A DNA stretch of 64,000 nucleotides from NCBI RefSeq assembly GCF_001661265.1, contig NW_017566998.1:124001-188000 (forward strand). The letters are read 5' to 3'. The notes under the pieces are model-generated. The model did not search any database. It was not told the origin of the DNA and saw nothing but the letters and a program-made list of their open reading frames with translations. The stretch's first letter is position 1. Each line of letters starts with the position of its first letter. Origin of the DNA: Saitoella complicata NRRL Y-17804 (Eukaryota > Ascomycota > Saitoellomycetes > Saitoellales > Saitoellaceae). A program made the position numbers and the translations under genes. Below are positions 1-10,502 of this stretch, piece after piece.

Positions 1-1424
1 CCAGCAGTGGCAAGACTGGTGTTGATCCAGTCATTGGAATTACGCCGAGGTGGGCTGGGGGAAGTGTTCCACCCAGTCCTCTGTCCCCCACGGCTCCCTC
101 CGCTCCACCCCCGACTGGGAAGGGCAAAGGCAAGATGCCGTCTTCGGCCTTCACGGGCGACCCCGAAACCTATGTCTCGCCTGCCCGCCGTCGTGGTGCG
201 CCGCCCTCGATGGCGAGCTCGGCTATATCGTCGGCGAAGTCTAGTCCGGGGACTTCAGCGTTTACGTCGCCGACGATGGATATCTTTGGGGAGGGGTCAT
301 CGAGGGGTGGCGCTGTTGGTGTATCTGGGAGTGGCAGTGGAAGTAGGCCGAGGGAGATTCCGAGGTCTATGCCGCCGCCTACGGCGGCTCCTTCGAGACC
401 AAAGTCGGCTGCTTCGAGTTCTGCACCGCAGTCGCAAGCCCGTCCTCGACCGACCGCGCCTACGAGGCCTGATGTCCAGGTTAGTGCCGCCGATATGGCC
501 ACTGTGACCAAAAAGCGCGAGGAGGGAAGTGAAGCCTTCAAGCGTGGTGACTACTCCGCCGCACTGGCAGCCTACACCTCCGCCCTAACCCCCCTCCACC
601 CCTCTTCCACCCTCCGCATCCCAATCCTCACAAACCGTGCCCTGACCCACCTCAAACTCGGCGACCCCCGTTCCTCCCTCTCCGACTGTTCCTCCGCCCT
701 AACCCTCATCGGCCCCGCACGCGGCGAAGGCGAACAAATAGAGGGCAAAGAGATGAAGGAGTTTTGGGGGAAAGCGATGGTGAGGAAAGCGCAGGGGTTG
801 GAACAGGTTGAGAAATGGAGGGAATCGCTGAGGGTTTGGGAGGAGTTGGTTGGGATGGGTGTTGGTGGGGGGGTTGCGTTGGAGGGGAAGAGGAGGTGTG
901 AGGGGGTGTTGAATCCGAAGCCGGTGAGTAGGATTAGTACACCAAAGCCTGCGACTGTGGTGGATGTTAAGGGGAAGGGAAAGGCTAGGGCGAGTGCAGC
1001 GGATGACCTTGGGTTCGGTGGAGGGTCCGGCTCTGGTGCGGGCGATGAGCCGAGTGGTGAAGCCGTCGAGCGATTGCGGAAAGCGAATGCGACCGCTGAA
1101 GCAGAATCCAACGAACGCCTCGCCCTCCACGACTCCGTCAACGCCAAACTTGACACATGGCAATCCGGGAAAGAACAGAATCTCCGTGCGCTGTTAGCAT
1201 CGATGGATGACGTTCTCTGGCCTGAAGCTGGCTGGAAGAAGGTCGGGATGGCGGAGTTGGTTATGCCGAACAAGGTGAAGATCGTGTATATGAAAGCGAT
1301 TGGGAAGGTGCATCCTGATAAGATATCCAAAGATGCTACGGTTGAGCAGAAGATGATCGCGGGAAGTGTGTTCAACAGGTTGAATACAGCGTGGGATGTG
1401 TTCAAGAGTCAAAACGGCATGTGA
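1..1424 (+). CDS. SWA2: Auxilin/Swa2-like TPR and J-domain protein (5' end outside window)
   Basis: The reading frame is open from the left edge to the stop at 1424, so this is the C-terminal ~473 residues of a longer protein. The visible part starts with a Pro/Ser-rich disordered stretch, followed by a TPR-like helical region at about 490-870 (EAFKRGDYSAALAAYTSAL). A charged linker follows, then a C-terminal J-domain ending at the stop, with its HPD motif in GKVHPDKIS near 1308-1325. TPR plus a C-terminal J-domain is the architecture of yeast Swa2/auxilin. That protein recruits Hsp70 to strip clathrin from coated vesicles and also acts in cortical ER inheritance. The N-terminal clathrin-binding and UBA part would lie upstream and cannot be seen. 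No intron is needed in the visible part. Confidence 0.82.
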   Translation, partial: SSGKTGVDPVIGITPRWAGGSVPPSPLSPTAPSAPPPTGKGKGKMPSSAFTGDPETYVSPARRRGAPPSMASSAISSAKSSPGTSAFTSPTMDIFGEGSSRGGAVGVSGSGSGSRPREIPRSMPPPTAAPSRPKSAASSSAPQSQARPRPTAPTRPDVQVSAADMATVTKKREEGSEAFKRGDYSAALAAYTSALTPLHPSSTLRIPILTNRALTHLKLGDPRSSLSDCSSALTLIGPARGEGEQIEGKEMKEFWGKAMVRKAQGLEQVEKWRESLRVWEELVGMGVGGGVALEGKRRCEGVLNPKPVSRISTPKPATVVDVKGKGKARASAADDLGFGGGSGSGAGDEPSGEAVERLRKANATAEAESNERLALHDSVNAKLDTWQSGKEQNLRALLASMDDVLWPEAGWKKVGMAELVMPNKVKIVYMKAIGKVHPDKISKDATVEQKMIAGSVFNRLNTAWDVFKSQNGM

Positions 1425-1664
1425 GCATGGACGTCAACATGAGATGAGATGGAGCATTTCCAGGAGAAAGAGACGAATAATGTTGATGATACCCTTCATT
1501 CTTTTTGGTTAAGATATTACACATTAATCCCCTGTTAATCCTTCCTCCTTTAACGTCGGGGCTTCTGAAGATAAGGTTGCGTACCTGCGTGCCAGCGACC
1601 CGGGTTGTACGTCGGCGGTTCAGCAGCGGAAATCTACGTTACATCCATTCACGATCCTAGCACA

Positions 1665-2815
1665 ATGAGAAAAAAGGTATGCTGGGCCGCTTCTGATTTG
1701 TGTACAAGTACAGGTCTCTGACATGATGTACAGGTCCTGCTCATGGGAAAGTCGGGCTCCGGCAAGTCGAGTATGCGGAGTATTGTATTCAGCAACTACG
1801 TCGCGAAGGACACTCGGAGATTAGGAGCTACAAGTATGTCATGGTACATGCATGTCGAGCAATTCACTGACCCAGTGATATAGTCGATGTTGAGCACTCG
1901 CATGTTCGCTTTCTTGGAAATCTCGTCCTGAATTTGTGGGATTGTGGAGGGTATGTGTCCGGTATGACAGCTACCATGCCTTTGCTGATATAGTCCGGCT
2001 ACGTACAGACAAGACGCCTTCATGGAAAACTACCTCGCATCTCAACGTGACCACATCTTCCGCAACGTCGAAGTCCTCATCTACGTCTTCGACGTCGAAT
2101 CCCGCGAGTTCGACCGTGATCTCCATACCTACACCCAATGCGTCGACGCACTCGCCCAAAACTCACCAGATGCGCAAGTGTTTTGTTTAATTCACAAGAT
2201 GGATCTCGTACAAGAGGAAGCAAGAGAAAGTCTCTTCCAGGACCGACAAAATGCGTTACGGGAACGGACGCGATTGAGGAAGGGCGTTACATGTCTTGCT
2301 ACTACAATCTGGGACGAGACGCTCTATAAAGCTTGGTCGAGTATTGTCTACACGCTCATTCCGAACATTCCGACGCTCGAACGACACCTCGCCCATTTCG
2401 CGGAGATCGCGGAGGCAGAGGAGGTCGTATTGTTTGAGCGAACGACATTCCTCGTTATTTCACATGCGGCTGGGGCGCAGGATGCGGAACATCCTGATCC
2501 GCACCGGTTTGAGAAAATTAGTAATATTGTGAAGCAGTTCAAGCTGAGTTGCAGGTATGGATGATCCGCACATCACTGCTGTTGCGAATGCTGATCATTT
2601 CATACAGTAAAATGCAATCACAATTCAACGCTTTCGAACTCCGTGCTCACAACTTCTCGGCGTTTATTGACGTACTGACGCCGAACACATACATCATGGT
2701 TGTGATGAGTGATCCGGCGGTACAATCTGCGACCACGTTAATGAATATCGCTACAGCTCGCAAATATTTCGACAAGATCGAGGCGAATGATAGAGGGTCT
2801 AAGGACCAACGATGA
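1665..2815 (+). CDS. GTR1: Rag-family GTPase Gtr1 (RagA/B type)
   Basis: Five exons: 1665-1676, 1734-1833, 1884-1950, 2009-2554 and 2608-2815, with introns of 50-58 bp. The first exon codes only MRKK. The spliced product starts [20 protein letters not shown], carrying the P-loop GKSGSGKSS. Switch regions follow ([14 protein letters not shown], then [14 protein letters not shown]), and a C-terminal roadblock-like domain contains [17 protein letters not shown]. These segments are diagnostic of Gtr1/RagA. In fungi Gtr1 pairs with Gtr2 in the EGO complex on the vacuole and signals amino-acid sufficiency to TORC1. Length is about 310 residues, as usual for the family. The DCGGQ glutamine is formed across the exon 3/4 junction, which supports that intron. 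Confidence 0.93.
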
Positions 2816-3043
2816 GAAGCTTCAATATTGTAGTGGAGGTGTCAACGTGAACAATATAAGTGTAGCAAGAGCCTGAGGTTAAGGTTGAAGAAAGTGGATG
2901 ATATGAATATACCCTTGATTCTCGGTCACTGAAGAAAATAGATACGGTATCAGAAATACAAATGAAAAACACCGTGCACCAAGAAAGAAAAACGTCCCTC
3001 ACATCATCACAATCATTGCGTTCCTTATACCATGTTTCATCAG

Positions 3044-3826
3044 CTATTGACGCGGAGGCCAAGACGTACGAGACAAGATGCCATCGTCGTTGAACCTCCA
3101 GCTAGTCACTCCGCCCCCATTCCCATTGCTCCCGTTCCTTCCATCGACAATCTCGTCGTTCTCTTCCGTTTCCTCTGAACCATCCGAGAACACCTTGCGC
3201 TTCATGGTGTAAACACGTACACGACCATCTTCCTGCAACCGTCGAGAAGTGGAGGTGCTTGTAGAAACCACTCTTTTCTCCGAACTCTCCTGATCTGATG
3301 AAGACAAAGATGACGATGATGAACTCGAAGTAGACCAACTCGACATCATCGGCCCGTCCTCCTCATTGGATGCCGCTGAGCCGAGGGTCCGCTCAAAGTC
3401 AGGAAACCTGGGAAATGTCTGCCCAAGCATCCCGAAGATGGAATCCATGTGCTCATCAAGTCCGTCCAAATCCTTTTGTAGATCACCCCAGAAACCCGAC
3501 CGGAATCCGAATCCGCGTTTCAGCATGTTGACATAAAGTGCCGGAGCAAGGAGCGTGATCTCCCAATGCGGGACAACCACATCAAGAGCGGAGGTATACC
3601 GCGGTGTTCTTTCGTTCGCATCGGTATTTGAGAGTGTGAGGTCCGTTGCATCGGTGTCCCCGACGGTGAACAACGGTCCTGAAGAAGCAGTGGCAAAAGG
3701 CAGGCCAACAGCAAGACGCATCAACGACGCCGCCTTCCGGTTCAAATCCGCAAGTGCATCCCAATCAAAATCAATAATCGCATCCAAGAAATCCTTGTCC
3801 GGTTTGTCATCCGTCATGTTTTCCAA
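3044..3826 (-). CDS. Hypothetical acidic, Ser-rich protein (260 aa)
   Basis: A single open frame runs from an ATG at 3826 to a TAG at 3044. I do not recognise the family. The N-terminal ~50 residues (MENMTDDKPDKDFLDAIIDF) look helical and acidic. The centre contains an amphipathic stretch with FGFRSGFWGDLQKDLDGLD. A poly-Ser region sits near residues 160-175. The C-terminus contains VRVYTMKRKVFSDGSEETEE, a basic-to-acidic pattern that might be a short conserved motif. No signal peptide or membrane segment is visible. Its 3' end lies about 230 bp from the convergent 3' end of GTR1. The ATG is the first in frame, but an unseen 5' exon is possible. Confidence 0.55.
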   Translation of the reverse strand: MENMTDDKPDKDFLDAIIDFDWDALADLNRKAASLMRLAVGLPFATASSGPLFTVGDTDATDLTLSNTDANERTPRYTSALDVVVPHWEITLLAPALYVNMLKRGFGFRSGFWGDLQKDLDGLDEHMDSIFGMLGQTFPRFPDFERTLGSAASNEEDGPMMSSWSTSSSSSSSLSSSDQESSEKRVVSTSTSTSRRLQEDGRVRVYTMKRKVFSDGSEETEENDEIVDGRNGSNGNGGGVTSWRFNDDGILSRTSWPPRQ

Positions 3827-4491
3827 TTTTCGAATCGTTTTCCTTCGTTCTTCTCACGGTGACGTCCAGCGACAGGCATCGTTTAGCTGTGCCCTGACTA
3901 ACCACCAGCGAGAATAAATATCGAAGCGCAGCCTGCGTTTTTGAGATCTCTACGTACCGACAACTTTTTGTTGTCAAGCATCCGACAGTCTTGTCGTCAG
4001 CAGCTTCGTGCGATTAGTCCTGATGCCAAGTATTCAGTGTTGCAATTATCGACAGGCGTCTTTAAAGAACTGCCACAGCCCTTACACCGTGGCGATTGGC
4101 GGTGTCAGATGATCCCGACATCCTCTTGCTTTCCTCCTTCTATGTGCGACTAGGTTGTCTATAATGAAACATTGTTCTTCTGATCTTGCTTGCTTGGCAT
4201 TACGCTTTGTACAGTCACGTCTCTTTGATTTCACCCCGATTCTACTACTTCCAGGCGCTGTAAGATTACGTCTCCATCATGTTCCCGGCCATTGGCCGGA
4301 TTTCTAGATGTCTTCAACTGAATGCATATCCCGAAGTCGTCGTGCACGTTTGTGGTTGATCAATTAGACAAAAAGGAGACATAAGCGTAACAAAAGCACC
4401 AGGCCGGCCTAACCTAAACATCTTTTACCAGATAACCTTCCTAAATCCTCTTCTTCCCTTTCGAAGTTCAACTTTATTATTTGGTTCTTGT
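3827..4491. other. Intergenic region, 665 bp
   Basis: This lies upstream of the minus-strand unknown gene and downstream of the mucin-like gene. Only short chance reading frames are present (the longest is 70 codons, with no recognisable similarity). It presumably holds the promoter of the unknown gene. I see no clear TATA box or repeat. Confidence 0.5.
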
Positions 4492-6909
4492 TTATTCCTG
4501 CTTCTTCTCCTCTTCCTCATCTTCAGACTCCTCCTCGGAAGACTCGGCCTCGAATTCGGTATCATCACCACTCTGCTCCTCCTGAGCTTCTTCAGCCTGG
4601 GTGGCCGCAACGGCAGCCAAGGACTCTCGCTTCTCCTCCTGCTCAACCCCCTCTTCAGCCTCAGAGTCGGACTCAACCTCGGGTTCTCGCTGAGCAGCAA
4701 CCTCAACAGTCTCTCCAACCGGAACAGACTCCTGAGTCTCCTCAGGGGCAGCAGCAGCGTCGATAGCGTTCTCGTCACCAAAGATGTTGAACACGCTCAT
4801 AGTCGGAGAACGGTAGTCCTGACCAACACGGGCAGTCTGTGCAGCCTGGATCTCAGCCGCCTCAGCCTCGGGGGCATCAACATACTGACTCTTCGGCCTC
4901 GACGCCTCGGCAGCAGGCTCGGGAACGGACTCCTCCTCCTCATCCATGTCAACTGAAGAAACAGCAGCAACACCAACAGCGGCAGCAGCAGCAGCAGCTC
5001 CAGCTGCAAGAACAGTAGCCTCAGAAGACGACGACACGTTCTCCTCCTGCGCGACAACAGGCGACTGCTGCTCCTGATTCAGCATCTGGTTCAACACCTT
5101 CCTCTTCTCGGCCCACTTGTTCGTTGCAGCAGCGACAGTCTTGGAACGCTCGACCTCGGCTGCGGGAGATCCAGGGATGGTCTCAATGTCAGCGTCGGCA
5201 TTACCCATAGTGGATGAAGACTCCATCATGGGAGTGGATTCCATGACGGGGGTCAACTCTGCCATGGCCATAGGGGCGGAGACATTTTCGGGGTTGAGGA
5301 CGGAGGTGTTCGCGGACTCGATGGAGCCGGTGGTGGCCAAGCTAGCCATACTCTGACTTTGCGTCATCGAGGGTCCGGGAATCATCATGCCAGCGGCTAC
5401 ACCAGCAACTCCCGGAGGAGGTACATTCGGCGGAGATGGGGGCTGCTGCATGTTCATCATCCTAGGCTGACCCTGTTGAGGTCCAGGACCAGGTTGTCCT
5501 TGGAACGTGGGTGCACCCATAGGCGACAACGGAGGCTGTTGGCCGGGGTATTGCCTGTAGGGCGCGGGAGGACCACGCTGTTGAGGACCGGGGCCAGGTT
5601 GGCCGGGCATGCCAGGACCACCAGGATACATCGGACGAGGCCAAACACCCTGAGGTCCAGGAGGACCGGGACGACGCTGACCAGGAGCACCCTGACCAAG
5701 GGGAGAAAGAGGGCGACCATTGGGTCCCATAGCTCCAGGAGGGCCACGGGGAGCGTAGTGCTGGATCGCCCCTCCAGGAGGTCCTTGTCCAAGAGGCTTG
5801 CGACGCGGAGGCTGGAGTTGCCCGCGAGGACCGGGGGACAGGCCACCAACAGAGGGGCTAGAGGCAGCATCGTTACCGAAGCTGCTCTCGCTGCCGGGGG
5901 TGTTGGGCCTCATCGCACCCGCAGCGCCCATAGCACCCGCAGCAGCGGCACCAGCAAGGAGGACGCGCTGCTGGTTCTGACTATCAATAGCAACCTGCGG
6001 CAAAGTCGGCTCCATGCTCCGCACACTCTGTGTCTCGATCCCCAAACCAAGGTTAGAGTGCTGGCTTCCAGCAGCCCCAGGGTTCATGTAACTCAACCTC
6101 CTTCCCTGACCATGCTCAACCGGCACCAATCCGCCAAAGTCGAAATCAGGTCCAGGGCTCTTCCCGACACGAACATTGGGTGTCTTCATCTCGTTCGAGC
6201 CAACTTGTGGGGTGCGGAACGCGTCGAACTTCTCGTTGGGCGTGTCGGTGATTTCGACCATACCAGCTTGCCTTCTTCTACGCTTGCGAACGAGGTAAAG
6301 GCCGAGCAAAGCGGAGATCGCGATGACACCGAGGACGACACCAACGACCGCTCCGACGATGGCGCCAGTGTTGGACGAGCCAGAGGAAGAAGAGTTTGAT
6401 GCGGATGATTTGGAGGAGATCGCGGTACCGGTTGCGGAGGACGAGGAGGTTGTGTGAGTGGAACTGAGTGCGAGTGTTGCACTTGTGGTTGATGAGACAG
6501 CGGACACAAGCAACGCCGTAGCCGAAGAAGTGACTGAGGACGTCGTCGAGGTTGACACATTGGGGAGGGTGGCACTGGTGGTGTGGGAGCTTGTTGTACT
6601 GGTGGTTTCCTTGCTGGAGGTTGTCGACTTTTTGCTCGTGGTAGTTGAGGAGGTAGACGTCGGGGTAGGGGTAGGGGTGGTAGTCGACGTGGTCTTTTGA
6701 GCGGTAGTGGTGGAGGACGAAGTGGTCTTGGCGGCCGTCTTCGAACTGCTCGTGGAGGTGGTTGTCGCAGACGAAGTAGTAGTGGCCGTTGCAATAGAAA
6801 TGGTTTTCCCGGTATCCAACGTCAAAGGTGAATCGGTTCCCAACAAGTAGGAGGTGAGCGCAGCTCCCGTCAAACCCGCTGGGACAGTAACGGAAACAGT
6901 GATGGCCAT
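4492..6909 (-). CDS. Mucin-like single-pass membrane protein with Pro/Gly-rich and acidic cytosolic tail (805 aa)
   Basis: One uninterrupted frame. Residues 1-40 are mildly hydrophobic (MAITVSVTVPAGLTGAALTS). Residues 40-180 are almost all Ser/Thr, the pattern of heavily O-mannosylated wall-facing stalks. Residues 182-207 form one strong membrane segment followed by the stop-transfer run VRKRRRRQ. The long tail has a Pro/Gly/Gln-rich part (about 350-470) and a Glu/Ala-rich acidic C-terminus ending EDEEEEKKQE. The layout resembles fungal wall-stress sensors and Axl2-type proteins, but no WSC or cadherin-like head is present and no classical signal peptide is visible. It may insert as a reverse signal-anchor protein, or a signal-bearing 5' exon may be missed. 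The function is unknown. Confidence 0.7.
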   Translation of the reverse strand: MAITVSVTVPAGLTGAALTSYLLGTDSPLTLDTGKTISIATATTTSSATTTSTSSSKTAAKTTSSSTTTAQKTTSTTTPTPTPTSTSSTTTSKKSTTSSKETTSTTSSHTTSATLPNVSTSTTSSVTSSATALLVSAVSSTTSATLALSSTHTTSSSSATGTAISSKSSASNSSSSGSSNTGAIVGAVVGVVLGVIAISALLGLYLVRKRRRRQAGMVEITDTPNEKFDAFRTPQVGSNEMKTPNVRVGKSPGPDFDFGGLVPVEHGQGRRLSYMNPGAAGSQHSNLGLGIETQSVRSMEPTLPQVAIDSQNQQRVLLAGAAAAGAMGAAGAMRPNTPGSESSFGNDAASSPSVGGLSPGPRGQLQPPRRKPLGQGPPGGAIQHYAPRGPPGAMGPNGRPLSPLGQGAPGQRRPGPPGPQGVWPRPMYPGGPGMPGQPGPGPQQRGPPAPYRQYPGQQPPLSPMGAPTFQGQPGPGPQQGQPRMMNMQQPPSPPNVPPPGVAGVAAGMMIPGPSMTQSQSMASLATTGSIESANTSVLNPENVSAPMAMAELTPVMESTPMMESSSTMGNADADIETIPGSPAAEVERSKTVAAATNKWAEKRKVLNQMLNQEQQSPVVAQEENVSSSSEATVLAAGAAAAAAAVGVAAVSSVDMDEEEESVPEPAAEASRPKSQYVDAPEAEAAEIQAAQTARVGQDYRSPTMSVFNIFGDENAIDAAAAPEETQESVPVGETVEVAAQREPEVESDSEAEEGVEQEEKRESLAAVAATQAEEAQEEQSGDDTEFEAESSEEESEDEEEEKKQE

Positions 6910-8151
6910 AGTGTCGTCGGATCAATCAAGTCGCGTCGTAAGTCGTTGTTGTAGTAAGTAAAAGATATCGTCGGGCGTCGAACAGAGAACGAATTGAAAG
7001 TAAAGAGAGTGACTTGTCGGTAAAGAATGGAACGGGATCGGACAGGTTGCAGGAAAAGAATGACCGCAAACCTTCAGCGGTACCCTTTGAACGCGAGTTG
7101 GACGGAGAAACGAGGGAGAGAGAAGTGGATTACTCGAGTATATTGAGCTGAAAAGCGGATCACCATCGTGGAAATGAGAGCTGCACGCCGTACGTCTGCC
7201 ATGACCCCTAGCTACCCAGTGCACGCTCGGTTCTCCTGCGGTCGAAGCGTTGTGGTGTTTGGAATGCGCCCGCGAAGTTGAGGGGTACAGGCGCGTCCTA
7301 TGCAAAGCGGGGACGTATAAACAAACATTGAATGAACGGTCATCTGCGTTACCCGTATGTAATCAGCACTACTTGTAAGGCCGTTTGAGGGCTCCGGCTT
7401 TACAGTACCTCGCATGTCCACAATGTAAGTGGATGGGCGAGTGGATCTAGTTATTGTATCAAACTGCGCCGGTTCTGCCGTCTACTCATCATGCATAGTC
7501 CATGTACGTGGTCCTGTACACGAACAGTAGGCGGAGGATCGAAGCCTGCGGATGATTCGGTGTTTACGTTATTGCGAGTAGCTACCGGTATATACCTGGC
7601 AGACAAATCGTTAATACATAATTGAAAGCGTGCGAAAAGGAGTCCAGTAGACCCCCCCCCCCCCTCCCGTAAGAGCGTAACGAAGCCGGTACATCTTTCG
7701 CCTACCCTTGCGCCTTCAAAGTGAAGTCGATCCTTTTCATGAGATGACATGCGATGACATTTAGCCGTTTTCTCGATCTCACAGCCCTCGAAAGGATAAC
7801 ATGGGACACACCACTCATGGCAGAGCCGGTACATCCTACACCCTTTCAAACGCTGCGAGACATCGAAACGGCGCAATTGACAGTGAGGCGTTGAGGAGCA
7901 CAAGGAGAATGCGGAAGAGGTACTGGGAAACCGATTCCGGCCCGGCGAACAGGGTGAAGCTATGCCAGGGCTGATAAATTGGTGGCTCTTCCGCAAGTTG
8001 TCTCGTTTCATGTTGCAGAGGCGACTGGTAAAGTAGGTTGTGGGTGGAAATGGTTGTGATGTTTGGAGCTGAATGCTGGATCGTAAAGTTGGGGAAGAAG
8101 GCGTTCAGATCGGTCGATACATCACAGTCGTGCTAGCGTTGTCAACCCCGT
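6910..8151. other. Intergenic region, 1.24 kb, with poly-C tract
   Basis: This is the upstream region of the mucin-like gene, ending at the TA flank of the transposon island. Only overlapping short frames on both strands are present, none with recognisable similarity. A run of 13 C occurs at 7652-7664. I see no supported gene. Confidence 0.5.
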
Positions 8152-8153
8152 TA

Positions 8154-8182
8154 CTGCTGTGTGCAAAATTCTTGACGCGCAT
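8154..8182 (+). repeat. Left terminal inverted repeat
   Basis: 29 bp starting CTGCTGTGTGCAAAATTCTT, preceded by TA. It matches the reverse complement of 12436-12464 at 28 of 29 positions. It begins 92 bp before the ATG of the multi-module gene. Confidence 0.85.
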
Positions 8183-8245
8183 CATTTTACTGCGTCTCCG
8201 TGCAGGACGCGACTATCCCACCAACCAAGGCACCAAAGCTTGACA

Positions 8246-10480
8246 ATGCCTCCTAGGAAGGTGAAAGGAGCTGCTAAGGCTTCCCATAAATGCAGGGCAT
8301 CGACCCGGACCCCGAAATCGCCCTCCCGTCTCCTTGAGGATGCAGCCTCACCACCACCTACAAATACAGTCTGGAGGGAAAAAAAGCCTGAGACAGTCAT
8401 CGAACTCGAAGACGAAGATGCACCGGTTGATACTATCAGCAGATTCGACGACTTCCAGGTCTTCATTCTCGTCACCAGGGAAAAAAAACACAAGTACCCT
8501 CAAATACCCTGGACGGTCAATCCAGTCAGGTCTTGGGCCGACCAAAAGCAGCTTTTGATCGATGTCGCCCTCGAGGAGCTCCTTCATGATCATATGGTCG
8601 TCGAAGGCGTCAACAAATACTCCCTGAAGCCCAACATCAACTGGAAAGTCTGCTGTGGGAGGAGCCGGGATGCACCATGGTGTAGACTACGAACAGAGGA
8701 CGACTGGGAAGCCTTCATTGATGCCGTCCACGTTGAGCGCCACACGCTCAAGGTCGAATGGTCAGCTTTCATCTTAATCAATACACAATACTGCCCTACA
8801 AGGGCTGCTTCTCAACTCGAGTTTGACTAGCAAACCCCCGTGCACGCCCCTCAGACTCAGCCCAAGGCTCGAAAGCCTCTCATCCCTCGACCTAGGCACA
8901 GTGCTACCAACAGTGCTCTCCAGGGCATTTCGAATGAACTTGCGAATGATCCTCAACGCTCCAATGGTCATTGCTGTTCAGACCCGGCAGGCTAAGCATA
9001 AATGCGCCAAGCAACACCAGCAGTACTGCTATGTTCATCCCTTTTCTGGACAATATCGATACGTTACTGTTGGGCACCTACCATCTACTATGCAGGTTAC
9101 CTGTCTAATTGTCAGGGACGGGGGTCGTGTCTCCTAAACAAGTCACAACACTCGTCGCTGCTGAAATCGAAGGTGTAATCTGACACGAGTCGGGCGGAGT
9201 CTATCCAGTGAAGGGGACCGAGACCGAGGGGACGTAACAGTGACGTAAGCGTAAGGCGGAAGGCGGAAGGCGTAGACATAATCACTAGTAAGACCAGGCC
9301 CAAACCAAGACTGACGGAACAAGATGTAGACGAAGGTCAAGGGCGGCTTGGGTACGTAACCGAGACTGAGTGACGACTTGGTGAACGGGGATAACTCGAA
9401 GTGGCGAGGCGAACGAAGACTCAAGAGGTTAAGGAACCCACAAGAGAGGCGAGGTAGGAAGAGGTCTTGGTTTTCTCAAAGACTCTTGTTGCTAACTAAA
9501 GAACTAAGGAAGGGAGGAGGAACCCCCCTTTATATACTAATCCAGACTAGCCGTTTGTTGGGGAACGGCTCCGTTGGGGAATGGCTCTGCTGCCGTGCCG
9601 TCACGCTGCCAAGCCACCAAGCCACCAAGCCAGAACTACTTAAGACTAATATAAGCTAAGACATAAACTTAAGACGTAACTGTAAGACATAAACATAAAA
9701 CCTAATAATAGGACACATACATGAACGTACATGGACATTGCATGATCACAGGAAGAGTGTGGGAAACCGGAGGTCATGAAGCCATTCATGACACTAATGC
9801 AGTTACTGCACGTGGGTTGGACGTGGCTACTAGGGCCTTGCGCATACTTATACCCCGCCTATCGGGGGTCCTTTAGCTTACTATTTACCAATACACCTCT
9901 TAAGCATACAACAGTTACCAATGATCTCCTCAATCTATGGTCTAAGTACTTTGTGACGAATGAACCAGGAGTTACCGTGGATGATCCGCCCATCCATGAT
10001 CCCCTTTTTGCTGGGTTGCTTGAACCATTGAAGTTGACAGATCAATCGGAAACACCTGAAAGCAGGCACTCTGCGTCCGGTGTCCCTCAACTACCTACAC
10101 CGGTGACTGCGCCTCAATTCGATTCTATCGCTACCTTCGTCAATCAGCCTACTCCGACCCGACCCCAACGACCACGACCATTGACCCGCAAATGCTCAGG
10201 GGCTCGATCCCTCTTCAAGGGCTGGCTGCTGATGATTTGGATGGGTTTCTAGCCTATGTCAAGACCAAGGTTCCAGACTACATTGACTTCGATTGTCAGA
10301 CGGTTCGAGATGCAATCATCAAAAATGGAGTAATGCTCAACGATCTCAAGAACATCGAGCCGAATGGCCTACCGCCTGTGAAGCATGGATGAGTGAGGAT
10401 TACGTGCAAGTGGTGGCCGGGTCGGAAAAGTATCCAGCGGGAGCAGCAATCGAGGCCTCAACCGCTAGGCCTCGAGGAGA
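8246..10480 (+). pseudogene. Basidiomycete multi-module gene of unknown function, interrupted by an LTR insertion
   Basis: The first part (8246-8830) codes for a basic/Pro-rich tail (MPPRKVKGAAKASHKCRAST) and a small alpha/beta-looking module ending RTEDDWEAFIDAV plus KVEWSAFI. After a probable intron comes a Ser/Pro-rich linker and, near 8980-9080, a Cys/His-containing module (KHKCAKQHQQYCYVHPFSG). The LTR fossil at 9110-9793 follows. Beyond it, near 10190-10390, is a short helical, SAM-like module (LQGLAADDLDGFLAYVKTK). From memory, this order of modules occurs in large families of uncharacterised agaricomycete proteins. The insertion and further decay downstream make it a pseudogene here. 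Whether it is transposon cargo or a captured host gene is open. Confidence 0.5.
9110..9793. mobile_element. Solo LTR fossil (LTR retrotransposon)
   Basis: 684 bp, starting TGTCAGGGACG and ending TTCATGACA, so the tips are inverted (TGTCA/TGACA). It is flanked by the 5-bp direct repeat CTAAT at 9105-9109 and 9794-9798, the target duplication left by integration. A TATATA box lies near 9531, as expected of an LTR promoter. No internal region or second LTR is present, so it is a solo LTR. The intact target duplication points to a fairly recent event. The family is probably Ty3/gypsy, but this is inferred only from style. Confidence 0.85.
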
Positions 10481-10502
10481 CACCCTTCGAGGTCTACGAG
10501 AG

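Noticed and set aside
5359-6399. A 346-codon plus-strand frame opposite the mucin-like gene
   Set aside because: Arg/Thr/His-rich translation mirrors the Pro/Gly/Ser-rich real protein; no recognisable domain.
7451-8011. A 186-codon minus-strand frame upstream of the island
   Set aside because: Mixed composition, no similarity and a poly-C tract inside; no splice or start support.
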